A program made the position numbers and the translations under genes. Below, one piece after another: positions 12,601-22,700 of a DNA stretch of 64,000 nt. Below the pieces are notes generated by a model, which made no database searches, was not told the DNA's origin, and was given only the letters and a program-made list of their open reading frames with translations. Position 1 is the stretch's first letter, and each line of letters begins with the position of its first letter. Source of the DNA: Phoronis australis (lineage: Eukaryota > Phoronida > Phoronidae). The DNA lies in contig NMRA01000121.1 in the NCBI GenBank assembly GCA_002633005.1, positions 199,000 to 262,999 on the forward strand. Direction: 5' to 3'.

Positions 12601-13864
12601 ATGTAACCAGTGAACGTGTTGCTGCCGCAAGAAAAATGTTTGAGTTAAATTAGTGTTGTAGATGTACTTCCAGTGAATCATATGAGCCTCTGTTAGCTAC
12701 TCGCCTAATAACTGAATGGTTAGCACGCTAGCCAGTTTTATCGGGGTCGCTGGTTCGATCCCTGGGTCAGGTAATCTCGACTATTACTACAAATGGCGTA
12801 GTCGGCAAACAGATGATCTACCGATGAAGCACTGCCAACTAGTACCGTGGACCTCGGACGGCGGTCTTGGATGCATGGTGATTGTAAAAGTTCCAGAAGT
12901 GGACGACCTGTATGACAGACAACCTCGTGTTCACCTGTGTTGTGGTGGTAAAGGTATCAAGGGACAATGATGACTTGTATGCAAGACATCCAGGTGTTCA
13001 CCTTCCTGGTGGTGTGCCTGCTCTGAAGGAAAAGGGGGAATGTTTAGATGTGTTTCCGGTAAATCATATGAGCCTCTGTTAGCCACTCGCTGACAGGCAA
13101 TTGCCTACTAGCTGAATGGTTAGCACGCTTGCCAGTTTTATGGGGGTCGCTGGTTCGATCCCCGGGTCAGGTAATCTTGGCTATTACTACATTACTCTCC
13201 GATTTGACATGCTTGGAGTTATTCCGGAAGTGCCCGACAGTTGGCCATGTTGGACAGCAGTTGTATACCTTTCTCTTTATTTATTTTATAGTTGAGGGCT
13301 GATACAATGTGCCTGTGGGGTCGCTGTCTAGTTCAAAGGCCACGTCAGCAACTGCTACTTTGAACAAGTGCCAGGATAAAAAGTGATTCACCCTAGAATG
13401 ACTCAGATAGGGGACTAGGCAACGTGCCGACGCTACTGAAGAATCACCTAAATAACAGCTAAAGCCACTAAACAGTCTTAACAGGTGTTCCGCATTTTGA
13501 GAACCAGTACTAGGTTATTCAGTGGAGAAACTAAGGCGGAGTTCCCTAGACGCGATAATCAGCTAGAGGGATCACAAACTTTGCAAGTAATACATAGCGA
13601 TATCTCGCAAAGTGTTGCGTGATCTTACACTTTCACGAGTTTCTTTCGTCTACGACACACATGCCAGAAAAATACCACACCTCTCTTATTTTTTGTTCCG
13701 AACTTTTTGGCAGTTGCCAGCTCAGATTCGACTTTCTTTTCTAGGAAGTCTGACTTTTTCTGTAACATTTCTTCAATATCCCTCAGTCTCTGTATGGCTT
13801 CCTGAGGCGATGGAGCCTTCTCCATTTTCTTCCCACCGCCAAATAATTTATTTAAGAGCGACAT
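6613..13864 (-). CDS. CHMP4: CHMP4, ESCRT-III subunit (charged multivesicular body protein 4), 5 coding exons
   Basis: This is the ESCRT-III core subunit (Snf7 family), which polymerises on membranes for multivesicular-body budding, cytokinetic abscission and membrane repair. Coding exons on the minus strand are 13864-13681, 9705-9528, 8945-8831, 7589-7463 and 6662-6613. All introns are GT-AG and the phases chain to a 217-residue protein with TAA at 6615-6613. Seen in the translation: N-terminal MSLLNKLFGGGKK; PQEAIQRLRDIEEML in the first helix; a basic ALQALKRKKR segment; FQRE-like IEYQREALENA; the acidic LMDDIEEQNQLASEIS helix; PVGFG; and ELEELEQEELDEQLL. The C-terminal tail TDLKELQAWAM (residues 207-217) matches the amphipathic helix of CHMP4 that binds the ALIX Bro1 domain. 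Length is close to that of vertebrate CHMP4 proteins (about 220-230). The paralogue (A, B or C) cannot be assigned; invertebrates usually have one gene. Confidence 0.96.
6663..7462. repeat. CHMP4 intron 4 with two copies of a TIR-type repeat
   Basis: Most of this intron is made of one repeat family. Copy A spans about 6900-7165, from a GGCTTGTAATGAC-like left end to AAAATTATGAGCCCTGG on the right. A second, 5'-truncated copy B runs about 7225-7345 and ends AAAATTACGAGCCCTGA. Both hold the purine-rich core GGAAACTGGAAATCAAA-like segment. The two outer ends are inverted relative to each other (roughly CAGGGCTYRTAATTTTCC), as in small non-autonomous DNA elements. A third copy lies at 15935-16190. 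Confidence 0.6.
7590..8830. other. CHMP4 intron 3
   Basis: Non-coding intron with no recognised element. A 69-codon plus-strand ORF at 7783-7992 has no domain and is taken as chance. Confidence 0.6.
8946..9527. other. CHMP4 intron 2
   Basis: Intron between coding exons 2 and 3, starting with a strong donor (GTAAGT on the minus strand at 9527-9522). No repeat or gene was recognised inside it. Confidence 0.6.
11925..12258. mobile_element. Foldback (long inverted repeat) element, copy 1
   Basis: The left and right halves are inverted copies of each other over roughly 130-150 bases with moderate divergence. The left arm has CTTAGGAGGCTGTCAATG, then CCTTCCAACTCGAACAAA, then CAGTCCCTCGT, then CCCAAAATCGGTAA. 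The right arm read in reverse complement gives the same series in the same order. A short palindromic centre sits near 12073-12095. No transposase ORF is present. A second copy, equally diverged, is at 41150-41530, and about 80-100 bases of left flank also match between the two copies (from about 11845 and 41080). Confidence 0.75.
12640..12800 (+). repeat. tRNA-derived SINE-like repeat, copy 1
   Basis: A pol III A box-like TAACTGAATGG lies at 12709-12719 and a perfect B box GGTTCGATCCC at 12752-12762. They are separated as in a tRNA gene and embedded in a block (from about AATCATATGAGCC to GACTATTACTAC) that recurs 400 bases downstream. The folded arms do not form a full functional cloverleaf, so it is called a SINE head and not a tRNA gene. 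Confidence 0.65.
13026..13192 (+). repeat. tRNA-derived SINE-like repeat, copy 2
   Basis: The A box TAGCTGAATGG at 13109-13119 matches consensus better than copy 1, and the B box GGTTCGATCCC is at 13152-13162 with exactly the same spacing. The sequence on both sides (AATCATATGAGCCTCTG to GGCTATTACTAC) is nearly the same as copy 1 in the same orientation. A separate 225-base segment lies between the copies, and copy 2 stops soon after the tRNA-like part. Confidence 0.68.
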
Positions 13865-14440
13865 TTTTGTGTTGTAAATCTTGCGACTTCACCTCGAGAA
13901 AATCGACAATCTCAATCTTTCCCAAAATATCATCTGACGCAGGCGTAGTAAGCACAACCAAGGTACGTTTTTCATAAAGCTATTGCATAATCTTTCTAGA
14001 ACAGTAATAGCTCGTGCTTGGGTTTTTCTTTAAGTTTAAATTAAGAATGCTTCTTTATTAATCAGAAAAACAGTTGCAGGACAGAACTTTAGTATTTTTA
14101 AAGCAAGCACACACAATTGATATTTTGGGGCATGAATCCTGGTGCCGAAATTGAGAACTAATGACTCACAAGGAAGTAAATAAAGGTCACGTGACTTGGG
14201 AACGATCGCTGTTCCTGCACGCGGCGTACCACAGACATATAGCCGTCAGAAGCGGCCAAAACTACGAGCACCGTTTTGAGTGTATAAATGTGCTTTATTT
14301 ACGCGTAATTTCTCGTAATCTACCCGTACTTTTAGTTCTTAAACAATCATCGTCCTGCTATTAAGCAACGCGTACTTAATTAGTCTGGTTGTACTTATCA
14401 ACGCGTACCGCCTCTGTCTCGCGGACTGACCCCAGTGGAG
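13865..14440. promoter_or_regulatory. Upstream region of CHMP4 (presumed promoter)
   Basis: This is the sequence immediately 5' of the CHMP4 start codon on the minus strand. No TATA box near the gene is evident, as is usual for a housekeeping gene. The transcription start is not placed. A 67-codon ORF at 14161-14364 has no recognisable domain. Confidence 0.35.
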
Positions 14441-15235
14441 ACGATGGAGCTCATGGGAAGCTTTTATGCGAATTACCCCATTCACAAGAAAAATGACCCC
14501 TCACCCGTCAGTATATTACCAATAATTTCAAAACTTTATGAATGTCCAACCACTTTGCCAAAGAATCTAATAATCTTTTTAATGACTACCTTGGTGCCTT
14601 CCGTCACTGTTGGCTTTATTTGCAGCGCAGTGACGGCTTACTTCGCCTACTTGAAGACTGGCGTAAAGCCCAAGATGAACAAAAATACACTGCAGCAGTA
14701 CTCATGGATCTTTCTAAAGCTTTCAACTGCCTCCCTCACTCCCTTCTGATCTCCAAACTTAAAGCTTACAAATTTGATGACATGACCGTAGCCCAGGCTT
14801 TCTTGGGAATTATACCCACTCTCAGTTACTGGAAAGACGCGATAGTGAATCACTCAACTGGTTCGCTGTAAATGGCATGCAAGCAAATCCTGACAAATTC
14901 CAAGCAATCTGCATAGGGAAAAATTGAACACGTTCTGTAAAACCCTCTCCACTGGAAATTGCGAAATACCTTGTGAGCCGAAAGTTAAACTTCTAGAAAT
15001 AGCCATTGATATACTAACCCTAGTAACTTTTGACTCACATATTTCGAACATTTGCAAAAGAGCCTCAACAAATAAACGTTCTAAGAAGAATTGGACACCA
15101 TCTTAGAATACGTTGGCCATCATTCTGTGACAATCATTCGTCAATTTATGCTCTGGTGAAATGAGCTTCCCAGGTTCAATGCGTCTTTGAAATTATTTGT
15201 CAAGCTGGACCGCGGGTGCATAGCCTATACCAGGC
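14441..15235 (+). pseudogene. Decayed non-LTR reverse transcriptase (Jockey/CR1-like)
   Basis: Translated fragments in shifting frames follow the order of a LINE reverse transcriptase. First comes PSPVSILPIISKLYE (the usual YRPIS-type block, with part deleted). Then LLEDWRKAQDEQKYTAAV leads into LMDLSKAFNCLPHSLL, the A motif (usually F-D-C, here N for D). Then WFAVNGMQANPDKFQAI near 14852-14910, and TFDSHISNICKRAS near 15028-15070. A weak C-terminal RFNASLKLFVKL-like piece follows near 15175-15210. The YADD-bearing segment is missing and several frameshifts and stops break the reading, so it cannot be functional. The clade assignment is inferred from motif wording. Confidence 0.8.
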
Positions 15236-15934
15236 TCTAAAGTGAGCAATACACCGGCCACCACTTGTAACTAAAACACTTGAAAATAAAAAAAATCTCA
15301 ATTAAGTTCACTCTAAAACCACTCACGGGGTTAATAGCTCAACCAATTTGTTGCAAGTATCATGCTCCACAAAATTTACAATTTTCAAAAATTTTGCGTA
15401 AAAACTCGTTGTTTAAAAAGAGTGTAACTCGAACGCATTTAAATTTGAACATCAACTTTAAATATTAATTCCAGACTTTGGAATCCGGTTGAAAGTTCAA
15501 AAGCTCATAGACTTATATCGACAATTGAACATCCATCAACCATCTGAACTTTGCCTAGAAAAAGTACATAAACCAAATATGTAGGCCTTACACATCAATA
15601 TTTTCGTATTTACAGATAAAATATTCAGCTTGGTAACATTTGTCACACGCGCTGGGGGCTCTTTCGGCTGTCCCCAAAATAATTTTTACCCAGTCACAGA
15701 TTTTTAACTAAGTACTGACGTAACTTTAATTCTCAGCAAAATTTGCAATACGATCTTGTGCACACTTTTTAACAGTGTATTTAGTGTGCATTCATAGTGT
15801 TCATTATTTCAGTTTGTCAACTATTTTCCAACAAATTTTCACTGGGAAAGTTTTTTTTGCACTGAGACACAAATTTGCTGATGTTTCCGGCCAAATTTCA
15901 TAAGTTTAATAACACAAGGTAACTTTTGTTTACT
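15236..15934. other. Unassigned AT-rich sequence
   Basis: Nothing is recognised here apart from one 62-codon ORF with no domain. Confidence 0.4.
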
Positions 15935-16190
15935 GCAGGACTTGTAATGACTGAAAACGAGGAATTTTTCCATAAGTGACGTATAATAGTGGTTCTACGA
16001 GTACATTTATGAGACAGACATATTTTTGTTTTTTTAAAATTACCTACAAGAAATGTGTTTTTTCATGAAAAAATTAAAATAATGAGAAAAAGAGATAAAA
16101 AAAGTGGAAAATGAAAGTCAATAAGAGAAAATTCAAACCACCTGGCAAAGAAGAAATCCTATTGAAAGAGTAAAATTACAATCCCGATGC
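15935..16190. repeat. TIR-type repeat, copy C of the family in CHMP4 intron 4
   Basis: The left end GCAGGACTTGTAATGAC and the right end AAAATTACAATCCCGATGC are roughly inverted. The interior matches copies A and B: CTACAAGAAA, TTTTTTCATGAAAA, AGAAAAAGAGA, AAGAAATCCT. It is more diverged than A and B are from each other. Confidence 0.55.
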
Positions 16191-19123
16191 TCAATAAAAA
16201 TCCAAGCCAGACCGCTTTAGGCCAATGCGCCAGTCTAGCAGCCAATATTCTGGCATGTATTTAATCAATTACGGTATAGCCAAGTCATTTTCGGACGGCC
16301 CGCAATTTTGGGAAAACAACAATTATTTGGCAGGTGGATTTTTCGTGGTACACGGAATGAGTATAAGGCCCAAAAACATTTCTCATCAATCCACGAATTT
16401 CGGACAATGTCGCAATTATCAGATTTCTGTCCTGTGATTTTTTGACAAGGAACAAAATTGCCGCAAAGCACTGATTCGAAACTACGTAACGTTCACTTCA
16501 TCCCTCCAGAACGTTCAATAGATGATTAAAACCTTCTAAGTGCTTAAAAATCACCAATTTCATGTCAAAAGAACCAAAAAAAAACACCATCATTCGATCA
16601 ATTGTCAAATTCGAACACTTGCACACACTATCTGACAATTTTTTCAATTAGTTGATCTCGAGTTACGAGTATTTATTTGTCAACAGGTACCTAACATCGG
16701 TCAGGGACAACCAGTCATCCTACATTGTGTTTAGTACGAAAATTCGTCTGCTCCTCGTTTTCTCGTGGTTTATCGTATGACGAGGAATAGCGAGGCGTTG
16801 CGTTTTTGGTGGTTGTCATGACAACTTATTATTTACCCACGTTATGGATCTTTTTACTTTCTCGCGGGACATCGGAGATGCGTGGTATGGACACGTTTGT
16901 GTTGGAAACTACCGTGTTGATGGACATCACACACTAGACGCTGAGTAGGCCTACGTTCATACGTCGCACTAATGTTCGTGGGACTAAGAAACTTTCTGTT
17001 GAAGTTGCTTTTCTTCTATTTTCTGGTTTCTCGTGGGGATATTGAATTCACGATTGGATGTGCAGTGCTAAAGAAAGGTTTAATGATGCTGACAAAATTT
17101 ATGTAGTCACTTGCCAGAACAAGGTAAACCCCCGGTGGTTTTAAGCACTTAAAGTCTTGTCCCGAAAGGTTCAGTATCACTGGGCTGTGTTTCTATAGAC
17201 TTTACTGGTCATAGACATAGCGCTGATACGCTCCTTACTTATAGTTGTTTAATTCTTGCGTCTATCTTTTGTGTTGCGTTTTATCTGTCAAAAGAATCGA
17301 GTCCCGCACAGCGAAAATCTTTTGGTTCGCGAAATACACCGAAGGCTGCAATTTTTCGTTGTAGTACGACCGACTTGTGTTTCGGTATCGTTTGTTTTTA
17401 ATCGGTGCATTCTGTTTGATTTCCGGCCTGACATCAACTTCCGTATTTACGAAAATTCTAATAGTTTTAAAACGTCTTGTGACAATTTTTCGCGTCCTTT
17501 GCAAAAGCCATTGCACTGGGTTTTACCTCAATCGACGCGAAACATTTTTCTTCTCGCCATACGTTCATGTCTTCTCACCCAATTTCACGCTGTAATAACA
17601 GTTGAGTTATTGGTAGCAGTGGAATGAGGCATCGGCTATATCACTGAGGCCACAGCTGCATCGTGCGCGAGGGCGTTTCCTGCTGCTTTGCAGTCCAAAA
17701 AAACAGTCGCCAGACAGCAACTTTTGCTGCCGCATAGTACCGGCCTATGTAATACGCTACATTGAACGTCAGCTTCAGAAACAGCTTTGAATGAGAGGAA
17801 ATCTTTATTTAAGTAAGGAAGGAGTCACCACTGACGTCAGGAAGTTGGATTTTCTACGGACATCGCTTTTGTGAGTTGGAGCGTAAAATTTCTTATTAAA
17901 ATCGGTTGTAGTACAGAACTTCTATGCCATTACGTATTTAGCAGTAAGCCCACAGATCTCCTGTACAAATGGCGAACAGCCATCGAGTTTCACCCTTGTT
18001 TGTGCTATCATATGTGTCCATTTAGATTAGCCCGCAAAATAAAATACTTTTTGTTGTTCTGTGCAGTAAACGCAGACTACAAACTAAGATTGTACACCAT
18101 GCTCCGATTACACCAACAAAATCCTGTTTCACTGTAGTCCTGACCAGTTTGGCAAATATTGGCATATCGAGGGCCAATGCCGGGACTTCCGATATGTTCC
18201 CGAGGCTGCATGGATTCGCCATAGTAACCTACCGGTATTCTAGTTTGAAGCTGCCGATTTTGAATTCACCTACTCCTCCCAGAATGTGACTAAGAATATC
18301 GCAGGTAATAGCGACGAGAAAAACGCATAAAATGGACAAGAATCACAGGTTAGTGGAGGCTAATATTATATTTACAAGTAACATCATACCAGGTAACAAT
18401 GGTGACTAAGTACCAATGTCCGCACTACAATGGATGTCATCCAGCACTGCAAAAATAGTGAAAAGTTGCACAGATGTTTCGTCGACGTAAGAATCTCGCT
18501 GAAAAATCTTCGTGGTCATGTTCTTAGCTTGCAACTACATGGTGATATCTCCCGAAGTCTTGTGATCTTGTCTTTTCGCGAGATTCTCACCTTTCCAGAA
18601 CGCAGGCCAAATGTAACGGCACTTGACACTGTGTGGGATGATGTGATTCTGTTAACACAAATACCCTGAGGGACAATGATAACCCTGTCCACGAGGGTGG
18701 GTTGTGTTGCCACATGATCTTATATTTGCAGCCACAAGTCTTTACTATGGAAGGCAAATTACAGTGATTTTCATTCCACACTTCAACATTTCAACCTCAC
18801 CAAACCTGCCATTGTGCTACTGAGCTGAGGCCAACAGGTCTCGAACATGTACTCTCGCCTTTAACTCTGTGATTTCGTGTGATCTCCCTTGATTGTGGTC
18901 TATGAATGCAACCCAATTTGGGATAACTTGGACCTTAGGCTGTTATAGCTCACCTACTGGTTTGTGTTCTTGTCTCCTCTTAATTTGTGCTTTTGGACCA
19001 CCAAACTCTGGACACCATGGGTGGTGACAAGATTAACATGAATCCAGGCAACAATGTCAGGATCCTGAGCAATTCTATCTTTGTTGATTACCTTGTCAGA
19101 AAATCCTGCACAAATTTCCAAAA
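16191..19123. other. Intergenic sequence, no gene recognised
   Basis: Several ORFs of 60-123 codons occur on both strands (for example 17256-17627 plus, 18022-18222 minus) but none shows a domain or paired splice sites. A short reading at about 16845-16946 from an ATG is also unsupported. A small inverted repeat, GTAAGAATCTCGC against GCGAGATTCTCAC, lies within 18485-18595. Confidence 0.4.
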
Positions 19124-19509
19124 ATGAGTAGTCTCTTGATCAGATGTAATTGCCTAACTGATGTTATCAATCTTCAAGGCTTCCCAATAGGTGCTACAGA
19201 GCTTGCTGGGATTAATGTAAATAATTCCAGTAAAAATAATTCTAGTATTCTGAAATACATGGGAATGCAGCAATTATCTAAAAGCAGCTGTGTATTAATT
19301 GAACAAGCCAATGCACACCATTTAGTATGGAATTCAAAATTACCCGTTCTCAAGACATCATCACAAAAGTCATTAGCCACAAGAACAATATCAGGTCCAG
19401 TATTAGGCAAGAGGAATTATCTGCCAGCCACTGTTATTAACAAAAATTCCTCAACATACACCAGGCCTGACATCTGGTGACATATGACTGAATTACACAG
19501 ATATCCATC
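19124..19509 (-). other. Region directly 3' of the RIPK1-like stop, probable 3' UTR
   Basis: This segment directly follows the TAG at 19512-19510 on the minus strand. ORFs are open on both strands but without domain content. A canonical AATAAA was not located on the minus strand here, so the transcript end is unknown. Confidence 0.35.
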
Positions 19510-19781
19510 CTAGAGAGGAAGCTTCCCTGCAATCTGTACACAGTTCATGTTACACAAAGCATCAGCTAAAGCCGCAGCAGTTGCCTTGCTAGCAAATTTC
19601 TTGCGCCATTTATCCAGCATGTCGTGTATCTTCTCATACAGTCCACCATGCTCGTTATCATGGGAGAAAGCATCCAGCTGGCCAGAAGAGAATCCTAACT
19701 GTCGGCCTAGTTCTCGCCACTTTTTACCAATATTGAGGCAGACAATATTAATGTCATCGTCTGTGATGACACGGTTAGAAT
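19510..19781 (-). CDS. RIPK1-like exon 11: C-terminal death domain and stop
   Basis: Codes residues 565-654. Death-domain hallmarks are the VITDDDINIV helix 1, IGKKWRELGRQLGFS (helix 2 with its tryptophan), QLDAFSHDN, then YEKIHDMLDKWRKKF with the second tryptophan. TAAALADALCNM is the last helix. The stop is TAG at 19512-19510. Death domains of this kind mediate homotypic binding to adaptors such as FADD or TRADD; the partner here is unknown. Confidence 0.92.
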
Positions 19782-22700
19782 CTGAAACAAATGACAAACT
19801 ATAACAAAACATTTGACACAGAGTATTACCATGCATTCACCATGTGCATCACAAATGACAGACGTACGGGTGATCATTTTTTCAAACTTTTTAAAGCACT
19901 TTAGAGCAGAGCAACTGTAGTAAATTTAAAATTAAATCTATAAGGTTCAGTGGTAGTAATCAAACAAAAAGAAAATGCAATCTTCATATTGATTGAAACA
20001 TTGGATCCATAAAATAACCAGACTGCCCATCTTGATCACCTTAATAGAAATTAATTTGACATGATCATTCTTCAAAGGGTTTGGCATCCAGTGAAGAAAA
20101 TTCCAAAAACGCATATTGAAGTGAAAAATGACCCAGAGAGGCAAAACACGCATTGGAACAGTCAAGAAATGGGCTAGCACAGTTCGCTCCAGGATAAATT
20201 CTTATGTATCAAATTACGTGAATATCCTCAATCAAATCTGAATGTAAAGAATAAAATTGCCACAAGGGGGTAACAAGGTAAGCCAAGTCTCCATCAACAG
20301 AAACACCATTGTCAAATTTCATAGCAATTATTCAAACTGTATAGGGAACTCGACTCCAGTCACGGAAATACATGAGGATAGTTGAGGATTTTCATTGAAA
20401 CACGTAGTTTGACCACAGAAAAGGAGAAAACAGCAAAACATGTTAAGACATTGCTTAATGGGAAAATTGTCATCTGTGTGAAGTAAATACATTGTTCTGA
20501 AGGACTCTAATACACCCACTGAATAACATGAATTCCACTGAAGAATTTGATAAGATTTTAAAGCAGACCAACCGAGAACAAAATTACCACTACGGGGGCA
20601 CATCAGAAATCAGAATCATTCAAAAAACAACCATCACCCATACAGAGGCTGAATTAAAAAATTTAAATTGTCACAAGGGGGATAGCAGTATTCGGATCAG
20701 TGCAAAAATCAATGTCAGCTATACTCTCATCACTCCAATTGTCGCATTTAATGGGGATCCTTGATTGGGCTAAACAGGCAGGCACAAGAAATCTAAAATT
20801 TCACTTGGAGGCAAAACAATGTTTGGATGTGTGCCAAAATCACCATCAGCCATGCTCTCTTCAGTAGAAACGTATCTTTTTAAATTTATTAATGATTCTT
20901 ACACAAACTTGGAAACTACATTATTAGTGCGACAAGTACACAAAGATAGCAACTGACGTCCAATTAGCCCGAAAATCGTAGGCCATGCTCAATTCATTAG
21001 GAGCTTGTGTCCCTGCAAATGGATGTATCTGACAACCGTTGTGCCCCGTCACATTCATAGGAATACACTTGTCAAATTTCACAAACATCCAACTAATGGT
21101 TACAAGATACACTTGCCGATGGAAAAAATGCTGCAAGAGGCAAATACAGTAGTCCGAGTCGCCCAAAATTGCCAGTCTTGTCAGTTGAAACACGCAAAGT
21201 TATCTGCCAATTTTCACAATGCTGCTTTTGAGTGTTAGTCAGATACTACAGCGGGACCACAAAAAATTTCCGAAAATTAATAAAAATCGAATTGATGCAA
21301 AGCTTATCGTCATCTGTCATCTGGTTCTACATCTGCCAAATCTCATTAAAATCCTGCAAGGGTGTGAAAAGTGCTGCAGTAGATGATTAAAGACGAGCAC
21401 CCTGACAGCCGTGATGGCAATAGACATCCACATTATATAATGTGAATGCACGAAGTTCATCTCACTTAAACTGTACATTGTCTTTATTCAGACAATGTAT
21501 TATTTGACTGTTGCCAATTTTCACAATCATCCTTAGAGCGATTTGGTTGATAGGGGGTGGACGCCAAAAAACAGGCTCTAAAATAGCAAAAATGGCCACT
21601 AGGTTGCGCAAACTACACCAAATCCATCCAAAAACAGGAGGACAGCATCATCTCACTAATAGATGCTCATATGCCAAATTTTATGAAAATACCTTGAGGA
21701 CCTTTGAAGATACAGAGGTAAGCGTAAAAAACTAAAATTGCCACTAGGGGCCACACCGGTAGTCGGATCCGTCTGAAATTTCCCTCATGCCGTCCTATCC
21801 ATGAAATAAACACGTGCAAAATTTCGTGAACACATGTTAAAGGGTTTTGGAGATAGACCAGCAGACGCAAGACAGACGGACGGAAATGACAGCATAATGC
21901 GTCCACATATAAATATGTGGGCGCATAACAATCGAGTTTTAGAAGCCCTTGCTAGGGGTTTAGCATACTATCAGACATATAGGGCTTCCCGATGCAGTTA
22001 ATCAGGTTTTTAACACAACTGATATTAATACACAAACACACAAACACAAACACACAAAGAGGGAACTTACCAGTTACATCCACTTCAACTTGAGTTTTTT
22101 GTTTTCTTTTGCCACTTTCGGAGACGGGAAATGGAAAACCAGAAGAGAATGGCGCTGCATTGAATGACGCTGCACCCGACGACCCACCATTTCTTGGCAA
22201 GATGATATGCATTGTATTCCCGTCACCAATTTGTATGTTTCCAGCGCCACTATAATTATGGATGGTCGTCCTACCTCCACTTCCTTTAAAGACAAAATAC
22301 ATGGTATAACTAGTTATGATACTATTCATAACAGTAACAGTACAGATAATTACAACTGTCAGTGAATCTCCAAAGGTATTACACTAATAGTTCATTTGCA
22401 GCAATGTGCTATTTTAGAAGCAATGGTTCAATTACTCCCGTTTTCCAATGCACTGAAAGTTTCACCTCCAAAGTTGAGTAAGGCGATATAGCATACAGTC
22501 TGAAGTCAAGTTGGCTTTCACACTACATCGCCAGTTTTGCATGATTATTATCTCAACTTTTCATCTACAGTCAAACGTGAAAATGCAGTGCAACAAAAAT
22601 TATTCCTGACCACTTCAGGGTTACAACTTTTAAGCTTGTGACGTTGTTGCCCTACCCTATGCTGAATTTGAACCCCGATACTGTAAAAGGTGTTAGTTTT

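Larger units (their letters stand above)
9706..13680. other. CHMP4 intron 1, about 4 kb, carrying a foldback element and two SINE-like copies
   Basis: The first intron splits codon 62 (phase 1). It contains the foldback element at about 11925-12258 and two tRNA-derived SINE-like copies at about 12640-13192, described separately. The remainder, about 9706-11840 and 13200-13680, holds only short ORFs without recognisable domains. Confidence 0.65.

Noticed and set aside
13100-13170. Functional tRNA gene
   Set aside because: A and B boxes are present but the stems do not pair as a full cloverleaf, and the unit is duplicated with non-tRNA flanks, as in a SINE.
14441-15235. Active retrotransposon
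   Set aside because: Frameshifts, stops and loss of the catalytic YADD segment show it is dead.
17256-17627. 123-codon plus-strand ORF as a gene
   Set aside because: No domain, no splice partners; also open on the opposite strand for 84 codons, as expected by chance in this composition.
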